Program-made: the position numbers and the translations under genes | The notes under the pieces: model-generated | Told to the model about the DNA's origin: nothing | The model's database searches: none | Seen by the model: only the letters and a program-made list of their open reading frames with translations | Source of the DNA: Paenibacillaceae bacterium | GTDB taxonomy: Bacteria > Bacillota > Bacilli > Paenibacillales > Paenibacillaceae | Assembly: GCA_004134985.1 (NCBI GenBank) | Contig: REGQ01000064.1 | Coordinates: forward strand, 372,001 to 436,000 | DNA: 64,000 bases | Direction: 5' to 3' | Part shown: positions 58,730 through 64,000 of the stretch, one piece after another | Position numbering within the stretch: the first letter of the stretch is position 1 | Layout of the letters: each line of letters opens with the position of its first letter

Positions 58730-59629
58730 CTACCTCCTACCGATTCTTTTTATTACAACTCCTGCACCGCCTGCACCGCCAGAGGTCCCACCATTACCAG
58801 AAAAAGTACCAGCCAAACCACCCGTAGCAGTGATTTCAACATTGCTCGATTGATTTGCAACTACCACAACCAAACCACCGCCTCCGCCACCGCCACTACC
58901 GCTGTTACCAGCGGTATTGCTGGTGCCAGACATGCCGTCTGCTTTAACTCCACCACTGCCACCTAGGATATCAGTGACCATGATTATCACGCCTCCTCCT
59001 GCACCCCCATTACCGCCGATACCAGTACCAGTACTGCTGGCGCCAGCGCCAGCGCCGCCGCCAGCACCTCTAAGCGAGGGGAAATTCGCAAGTGAATCGC
59101 TTTGTTGTACAAGCGTAATATTAGAGGAGCCCCCAGCGCCGCCAGTACTATTGAGGGCCTGGACGCCAGTACCTCCGCCACCACCCGCGCCAGAAGGCCC
59201 GCCATTGCCGCCATTACCGCCGGAGCTGCCATTGCCCCCGGCACCACCACCGCCACCGCCGCGCGTACCGCTGTTGGCACCCGCGCCCCCGCCACCACCG
59301 CCGGCACCCGCGCCCCCGCCCGACATTCCAGGGTTACCAGAATTAGTACTCCCTATCCCACCAGCACCACCACGACCACTTGCGCTTAATAGTCCGTTAA
59401 CCGTTGCGGTACCGGAGCAAAGGACAACGAGGTAGGTGCCTTCGGGCGACACCGTTACTCCCGCCGGAATATTGATGCTAGAAAATCGGTGTATACCCGA
59501 TGGCAACGCTGTATTTGCCGTTGGGCTGAACGCTCCGTCTGACCCATCATTAAGAAATTCAAGCTCAGCCAACCAATCCGGGCAGCATCCGCCCCCACCG
59601 TTTTGTTGTGGAATCTTAACAATACCCAT
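58730..59629 (-). CDS. Glycine-rich tail fibre/tip protein
   Basis: A 299-residue protein. The first 85 residues are ordered (ADWLAELEFLNDGSDGAFSPTANTALP-like start, FSSINIPAGVTVSPEGTYLVVL), and the remainder is mostly glycine with short GGxGG runs, ending VVIKRIGRR. This resembles phage adhesins whose glycine stretches fold as polyglycine helices at the tail tip. Likely receptor binding; inference only. Confidence 0.72.
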   Translation of the reverse strand: MGIVKIPQQNGGGGCCPDWLAELEFLNDGSDGAFSPTANTALPSGIHRFSSINIPAGVTVSPEGTYLVVLCSGTATVNGLLSASGRGGAGGIGSTNSGNPGMSGGGAGAGGGGGGAGANSGTRGGGGGGAGGNGSSGGNGGNGGPSGAGGGGGTGVQALNSTGGAGGSSNITLVQQSDSLANFPSLRGAGGGAGAGASSTGTGIGGNGGAGGGVIIMVTDILGGSGGVKADGMSGTSNTAGNSGSGGGGGGGLVVVVANQSSNVEITATGGLAGTFSGNGGTSGGAGGAGVVIKRIGRR

Positions 59630-59630
59630 G

Positions 59631-59951
59631 CTATACCTCCTCCACGCCGTAAACGGTCATTGTAATATCCGTGCCGACATCCTGCTTCGCTGCCAGGACC
59701 TGGGATGCAGCTATGACAATTTTAGTATCCTGAATGATGACCGATCCTCCCGGCTCTATAGCCAGCCCGTTGATAATCATATTACCGTTGGCCGCGCCGC
59801 CCTGATAGATGCTGACTTTTCGCTCTGTCGTCCCTGTGTTGACAAGGTAAATTTCCGTGACCTGCGCTGTCGCTCCAGCAGGAGCTGTATATCTTGTAGT
59901 GACGCTAGCTGATAGCGCCGCCTGCGCCAGCCGTTTAATCGTGACTGCCAA
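59631..59951 (-). CDS. Phage structural protein (106 residues)
   Basis: A small all-beta protein (YTAPAGATAQVTEIYLVNTG ... SVIIQDTKIVIAASQ), similar in style to phage tail or decoration proteins. Its last codons hold the ribosome site of the fibre gene. Confidence 0.65.
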   Translation of the reverse strand: MAVTIKRLAQAALSASVTTRYTAPAGATAQVTEIYLVNTGTTERKVSIYQGGAANGNMIINGLAIEPGGSVIIQDTKIVIAASQVLAAKQDVGTDITMTVYGVEEV

Positions 59952-60320
59952 TTACATCGCCCCCATTCGCATTTTTCTATACAAATCATCCACCGCAGCA
60001 GTCGGATTTTCGATCTGTCCATCAACATATTGCTTTGTCGCGATGTGCGTTGGTTGTGTTGGCGCTCCAACATTAGCCTGTCCTGCTGCATCCCGCTGAA
60101 TAATTCGGTTTGGTGTGGCAACAGCGGTCGCACCGTGTGCCGATGTTGCATCCTTGTGCGCATTAATGTCGTCCTGCGCAGTGCCGGCCGCTGCATGAGC
60201 CGCGGCAGCCGCACTTTGAGCATTATCAGCAGCGTCCTTGGCGCCGTTGATCTCCTGCCCGATCTGATTCATGTCAGCTGGCCTTACGATGTCGGATGGC
60301 TGCCAATCTATTTTTGCCAT
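59952..60320 (-). CDS. Tail fibre protein (122 residues)
   Basis: An alanine-rich helical middle (AKDAADNAQSAAAAAHAA) and a repeat segment NAHKDATSAHGATAVATPNRI ... GAPTQPTHIATKQYVDGQI, both common in phage tail fibres. Starts MAKIDWQPSDIVRPADMNQI. Confidence 0.75.
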   Translation of the reverse strand: MAKIDWQPSDIVRPADMNQIGQEINGAKDAADNAQSAAAAAHAAAGTAQDDINAHKDATSAHGATAVATPNRIIQRDAAGQANVGAPTQPTHIATKQYVDGQIENPTAAVDDLYRKMRMGAM

Positions 60321-60323
60321 TTT

Positions 60324-60608
60324 CTATTGCGCCTCCTTCACTTCAATCGTCTGCAGCATGAGATGATCGGCCGTGATCGGCACATTGACCACATTCGATG
60401 TCAGCACATCATTGGCAGCGTTCCGCAACTCAACCAATGTAATAAGAGAAATATCCGCAATGGGAACGACATAATTAAGCGCCAGCGTGCTGGCTGTAAC
60501 TTGCTTAAGTTGAAAATCGGCGATTTCATAGTTCCCATTGATGACAACTTTAGCCACCCTGTTATCAACGTATACCGCCACATCATGCAATAAATTTGCT
60601 GCAATCAT
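60324..60608 (-). CDS. Phage tail-associated protein (94 residues)
   Basis: A beta-rich protein (VAKVVINGNYEIADFQLKQV, NVVNVPITADHLML). Found after XkdU in related prophages. Its start overlaps the XkdU stop. Not characterised. Confidence 0.7.
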   Translation of the reverse strand: MIAANLLHDVAVYVDNRVAKVVINGNYEIADFQLKQVTASTLALNYVVPIADISLITLVELRNAANDVLTSNVVNVPITADHLMLQTIEVKEAQ

Positions 60609-61192
60609 TTGATTGGCACCTCCGGTCCAAGTGTAGCAAACGGCTGCTCACCCAGCCGCCATGTATCGTCAAGCCTATAATGCCAGTTAACCTGCTGCTT
60701 ACTGATATGTTCTTCGAGCTTTATTTTGGATCCCAGCGCGGTATTCTGTTGATAGATCAGGTTGGCTGGCTTGATCGTCTCAACGGTGTGCAGGACCTCA
60801 CGAAAAACAGCAGCATCGTCAATATTGGCTGTCACAGTCAAAATAAAGTCTTGCACATCAACGGAAACGATTGTCATTCCTGCTCCAACCAACATATCAA
60901 GCTGCTGCTGCAAATAGCGGACCGTGAACGGCGGTTTGGTCTGGTAACGATTAAGTATTCGCAGCCGCCGAAAATCGATTGTCTCAATTGTAGGATCGGC
61001 CTGAATACCAAGCATCTGTTCACGGATTTTGATTGCTCGCAAGCTTGCTGTCATGACAAACTGATCGTCAAACAATTGATTCATCGCACCATCAAGCGTA
61101 TCCAACTCAATTGTTTCCGTTTGGCCAATCTCTTCAAAATCCTGTACATCCAGATAGAAATCAGGAAGGTGAATGAGTATCCGATCAGACAT
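60605..61192 (-). CDS. xkdU: Phage tail protein XkdU/YmfQ-like
   Basis: A 195-residue baseplate-region protein of the DUF2313 family. YLDVQDFEEIGQTETIELDTLDGAMNQLFDD and ILNRYQTKPPFTVRYLQQQLDMLV are typical. Overlaps xkdT by 8 nt. Part of the contractile-tail baseplate set. Confidence 0.85.
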   Translation of the reverse strand: MSDRILIHLPDFYLDVQDFEEIGQTETIELDTLDGAMNQLFDDQFVMTASLRAIKIREQMLGIQADPTIETIDFRRLRILNRYQTKPPFTVRYLQQQLDMLVGAGMTIVSVDVQDFILTVTANIDDAAVFREVLHTVETIKPANLIYQQNTALGSKIKLEEHISKQQVNWHYRLDDTWRLGEQPFATLGPEVPIK

Positions 61193-62264
61193 TGAGCGTC
61201 ACCGCCCCCAAAACAGGAATATCGTCATTCCCGAGCGTCAAATTGCCCGCTGCGCCGTTTAATAAGGTGTCAGACACATCGTCTATCCCTTGCACATTGA
61301 GTATGCGAGCGTCGATCTGTGCTGTTCTGACAACAAGTCTTTGTTGGTTCGCCCAATCTCGTCTTAACTCAAGCAAATACGCTGCGATCACCGTTTCAAT
61401 CCCACCCTGCACCATGCCCACGGTGTAACCGGTCGCCAGGACAATCGTGGTCTGCACGTTAACCGTGACTGAATCAGCCCCGGTAACCGTCACTTCATGG
61501 CCGATTGGCGCGGTGCCCACCCCTTTCCCGCTGTTTACGACAGGATCAATGATAGTCTGTACGTCATTAATTAGCTGAGGGGAAGGCTTACCCCAATCAG
61601 CCGCCATAATAGCGAGTCTCACTGTCCCCCCGCCGTTCCAGACCGGATACACCTTCACGCTGCCTACCCCGTCAATGGATGCCACTTTACGTTTGTAATC
61701 CGATACGTTCCCGCCGAATGCCGGCTCATTTACTATTTCGTAGTACCTTGCCCGCAGTGACTCGTCCGTTTCTTCGTCCGCGCCGGGTGCGATGATGTCC
61801 ATAAGCGTTGCTTGAGCCAAGCCATCAACATAGTCAATCGGCAGCAGTGCACCATAGTACTGATTACCAATAATGCCCGCCGTCTCCGCGTCCAAAGCGT
61901 ATTCCCCGGCCCCCAACTGCGAGACAACAACAAAGTTAATCCCGCCCCCGCCAAAGCGATGACCGACCGGCACAGCCAGTGGATTGTTGCTTTCATCGGA
62001 GAACACGCCTCGGCGGCGCGCCTTAGTTGCAGGCATCCGGTCAACGCCGAATTCCGCAGTCCGCCGGGAAAGAAATTCCCCGCTCGCCGTGTCCGCGAAC
62101 GAAAGGTTTTGATTGACGTCCATTTCTATATACATTTGCGCCAGCTCCGCGGCAGCCGGGGACAACGCATCCCAAATTATCGAGCCTTCCCGCTTGTCGA
62201 TGGTATCGGGAATACGCGACAGCATGCGGTCCAGCAGAAAATCAAATGTGTACTGTTCATACAT
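61185..62264 (-). CDS. xkdT: Baseplate J/gp47 protein XkdT
   Basis: A 359-residue wedge protein. FLLDRMLSRIPDTIDKREGSIIWDALSPAAAELA is the standard N-terminus; IIAPGADEETDESLRARYYE and VYPVWNGGGTVRLAIMAA are Baseplate_J signatures. Starts in the ATGA overlap with xkdS. Confidence 0.93.
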   Translation of the reverse strand: MYEQYTFDFLLDRMLSRIPDTIDKREGSIIWDALSPAAAELAQMYIEMDVNQNLSFADTASGEFLSRRTAEFGVDRMPATKARRRGVFSDESNNPLAVPVGHRFGGGGINFVVVSQLGAGEYALDAETAGIIGNQYYGALLPIDYVDGLAQATLMDIIAPGADEETDESLRARYYEIVNEPAFGGNVSDYKRKVASIDGVGSVKVYPVWNGGGTVRLAIMAADWGKPSPQLINDVQTIIDPVVNSGKGVGTAPIGHEVTVTGADSVTVNVQTTIVLATGYTVGMVQGGIETVIAAYLLELRRDWANQQRLVVRTAQIDARILNVQGIDDVSDTLLNGAAGNLTLGNDDIPVLGAVTLNV

Positions 62265-62634
62265 CGAAAGTCACCTCGATTTGTCCCAAATTGGATTCAA
62301 CCGTAAAGGCGATCAGCACGCTATCCTGCTGTGCGGTGAACACAAAATCCGTCACATCATCAATCCGGTCATCCTGCGTCAATGCCTCGACAATCCAGCG
62401 TTCCAAATCCTCCTCGCCCGCGTTGACACTTAATTCAGCCCCGTAATCATCGCTATAAATGTCATGAAGGAACCGATCGGTCTGCAGCGTCTTGTAAACG
62501 AATTGCCGAATAGCGCCCAGGCCGTCCGTCATGCCGTGCACTCTACCACGCTGCAGGTCAAGGTTGTACGTGTAACTAGGCTGTTGACTGTCATCCAACT
62601 CGGCATCCGCAGGCAATCCGCCAACTGGTAGCAT
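62257..62634 (-). CDS. xkdS: Phage protein XkdS (DUF2634)
   Basis: A 125-residue protein of the gp25-like baseplate family; GLGAIRQFVYKTLQTDRF and IYSDDYGAELS are diagnostic. One-base overlap with xkdR. Confidence 0.9.
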   Translation of the reverse strand: MLPVGGLPADAELDDSQQPSYTYNLDLQRGRVHGMTDGLGAIRQFVYKTLQTDRFLHDIYSDDYGAELSVNAGEEDLERWIVEALTQDDRIDDVTDFVFTAQQDSVLIAFTVESNLGQIEVTFDV

Positions 62635-62930
62635 TATTCCACCGCCCTATCTAATATGACGTAATCCTGCCCACCCTGGACACGCGCCAGAATCACCTGG
62701 TCCCCAACCTCCAAGCCGCGCCGAATCGTGTATTCAATCTCCCCGATGAGCAGTTTGTATTCCGTCAGCGTTTCCGGAACGATTAAAAAATCCCTTGGGA
62801 GCGCCAGCCGTTGTTCGACGATGACTTCCAGGGGATTCACTTTTGATACTGTTCCGAACATAACCGCAACCGGATTACCTGCTTGATTTGTGCCTTGACT
62901 AATTTCCTTGATTTTATCAATTAACGACAT
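62634..62930 (-). CDS. xkdR: Phage protein XkdR (DUF2577)
   Basis: A 98-residue protein with an OB-like fold: AVMFGTVSKVNPLEVIVEQRLALP and GDQVILARVQGGQDYVILDR. Sits between XkdQ and XkdS, overlapping both by one base. Confidence 0.9.
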   Translation of the reverse strand: MSLIDKIKEISQGTNQAGNPVAVMFGTVSKVNPLEVIVEQRLALPRDFLIVPETLTEYKLLIGEIEYTIRRGLEVGDQVILARVQGGQDYVILDRAVE

Positions 62931-63901
62931 TAATACACCGCCAGTTCAAGGGACATGGTATGGCTGTCCCCTTCAAAGTTATGTGAGCATTCGTTGATTA
63001 AATGCTTTGTAGCCTTCATTCCCAACTCAGGCATATCAATATAGATACTGTTGCCAGCTCTGATCCGAGGATCACCCAGCGCTTCAATGGAGAATGATTT
63101 GCCTTCTCGGTTTTTAAGCTCAAGCAGATTGTTAAGCGCCTGGTTTATCTGCGCCTCATTCATCCCATCTTCAACTTTGCGGTAATATTGCAGGCGCCCC
63201 CATTTGGCGATTGTCGAGCTATCTTGAGCAATGTACACGTCACGCTTCTTGGTCTTTTTGTTGTCCCGCACAAGCTTAATCCGGTTATAAGTCTCGCTGT
63301 CTATGGATCGCTTGTACTTGTAATCATAGACAAGACTCTTTTCACCGAGCACGACGTCAAGCAGCATGTCTTTGATGTTGGCGAGCGCCAGTTTGCCGAA
63401 ATCGTCATAGAACACATAAAGCTGATTTTGGGACACTAACGTTTGATCCAGCGCTTTATAGATGATGTCCAGCAGCGTCTGACCGTCTTCCAACATCTTG
63501 GGGATGACAAACCCTGTGTTAGCCAATGAGCCAACGGACAGGTTAGCATCCTTTGCAATCTTTTGAATGACCTGTGTCGCGGTCACTTTGGTAAATACAT
63601 AAGTATCCGATGCGGTTAAATAACGCATTTGATCATAAGCCGTGATTTTGATTTCAGAGGATTGGGACGAATCAATCGTAAACACATAGCCATAAAACAT
63701 TTTGGCATCTTCTATCTTGATCCGCACGATGTCACCCGTGTTTACTTTGAATTCCGCATCACCTATGGGAAAATCAGTTACTATGGAAAACTCCGCTGTC
63801 CCCGCCTTACCAAAACGACTTGTTCTAATCTTCATCCCAGAAACTAAACGAGAGATATCCCACAAAGTCCCATCCTTGTTGTCAATGACGATTTCCAGCA
63901 C
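62930..63901 (-). CDS. xkdQ: Phage tail hub protein XkdQ/YqbQ
   Basis: A 323-residue protein of the gpD-like hub family. FSIVTDFPIGDAEFKVNTGDIV and FYGYVFTIDSSQ are typical, with the repeated-strand ending EALGDPRIRAGNSIYIDMPELG. GTG 63901 is chosen since GGGGG lies 5 nt ahead. YqbQ is its counterpart in the B. subtilis skin element. Confidence 0.9.
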   Translation of the reverse strand: MLEIVIDNKDGTLWDISRLVSGMKIRTSRFGKAGTAEFSIVTDFPIGDAEFKVNTGDIVRIKIEDAKMFYGYVFTIDSSQSSEIKITAYDQMRYLTASDTYVFTKVTATQVIQKIAKDANLSVGSLANTGFVIPKMLEDGQTLLDIIYKALDQTLVSQNQLYVFYDDFGKLALANIKDMLLDVVLGEKSLVYDYKYKRSIDSETYNRIKLVRDNKKTKKRDVYIAQDSSTIAKWGRLQYYRKVEDGMNEAQINQALNNLLELKNREGKSFSIEALGDPRIRAGNSIYIDMPELGMKATKHLINECSHNFEGDSHTMSLELAVY

Positions 63902-63911
63902 AAGCACCCCC

Positions 63912-64000
63912 TTACTTTTTAGGCGGCAGCTTAAGCATCATTCCCGCCTGCAGCTTTTTAAGGTCAGCATCCTTGATGTTATTTAGTTTTTGGATCTCTT
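63912..64000 (-). CDS. LysM-domain phage tail protein XkdP-like (C-terminal end)
   Basis: Only the last 28 or so residues are in the window: QKLNNIKDADLKKLQAGMML ... KLPPKK, which is the end of a LysM fold. XkdP with a C-terminal LysM precedes XkdQ in PBSX and skin. Truncated by the window edge. Confidence 0.75.
   Translation of the reverse strand, partial: EIQKLNNIKDADLKKLQAGMMLKLPPKK

Larger units (their letters stand above)
49166..64000. mobile_element. Prophage in sigK, skin-like element (left part)
   Basis: From the break in sigK to the window edge every recognisable gene is phage-type: ligase, XRE repressor, early genes, then lysis and PBSX-type tail genes read leftward. The gene set (LysM protein, XkdQ-XkdU, holin, amidase) parallels the skin element of B. 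subtilis, which also splits sigK. No integrase or large serine recombinase is seen in these 15 kb; it would be expected beyond the right edge, near the sigK remainder. Element borders are inferred from the loss of sigK homology. Confidence 0.85.

Noticed and set aside
58917-59435. 172-residue proline-rich plus-strand frame
   Set aside because: It is the complement of the glycine-rich fibre gene: GGC/GGT codons read as proline on the other strand.

Overview
The window looks like chromosome of a spore-forming Firmicute, most probably Paenibacillus or a close relative in the Paenibacillaceae. The basis is gene order: yqeG-yqeH-aroE-yqeI-nadD-yqeK-rsfS-yqeM / comER / comEA-comEB-comEC / holA / rpsT / gpr-spoIIP-yqxA-lepA-hemW-hrcA-grpE-dnaK-dnaJ-prmA-rsmE-mtaB is the classic Bacillales block. 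Spore genes (gpr, spoIIP, spoVAC/D/E, sigK), a CIRCE-controlled heat-shock operon and a T-box on leuS agree with this. The genus itself is inference.

Layout. 1-937 is non-coding and rich in repeats. 938-7133 holds an RlmI-type rRNA methyltransferase, a Na/Pi symporter, a Nudix hydrolase, mtaB, rsmE and prmA. 7264-13346 is an NHL protein followed (reading leftward) by the dnaJ-dnaK-grpE-hrcA heat-shock operon with its CIRCE operator. 13383-20298 holds a GNAT, hemW, lepA, yqxA, spoIIP and gpr. 20507-31143 holds rpsT, holA, an ECF sigma/anti-sigma pair, comEC, comEB, metY, comEA and comER. 31259-40989 is leuS with its T-box, then yqeM, cvfB, rsfS, yqeK, nadD, yqeI, aroE, yqeH, yqeG and a small unknown gene. 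41660-46084 is a MoxR/DUF58/transglutaminase operon. 46268-48131 is spoVAC-spoVAD-spoVAE.

The most interesting feature begins at 48731. A gene whose protein matches the N-terminal part of sporulation sigma factor SigK (region 2 and the following linker) runs normally for about 145 codons, then loses homology and stops at once. Everything from there to the right edge is prophage: a small membrane protein, an ATP-dependent DNA ligase, two AP2-domain proteins around a DNA-binding protein, a DUF2325 protein coupled to an XRE repressor, divergent early promoters with repeated operator motifs, small early genes, then a leftward PBSX/skin-like lysis and tail module (three-domain endolysin, holin, XhlA, fibre genes, XkdU, XkdT, XkdS, XkdR, XkdQ, LysM protein). 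This is the architecture of a skin element, a prophage whose mother-cell excision would rebuild sigK. The right end, the rest of sigK and any recombinase lie outside the window, so this is a strong inference and not yet proven.

Smaller items of interest are a 23-residue hydrophobic peptide gene with a SigK-like promoter and its own terminator between spoVAC and sigK, a terminator with pseudoknot potential after gpr, a long inverted repeat in the comEC leader, and an ECF-type promoter just upstream of the ECF sigma gene.
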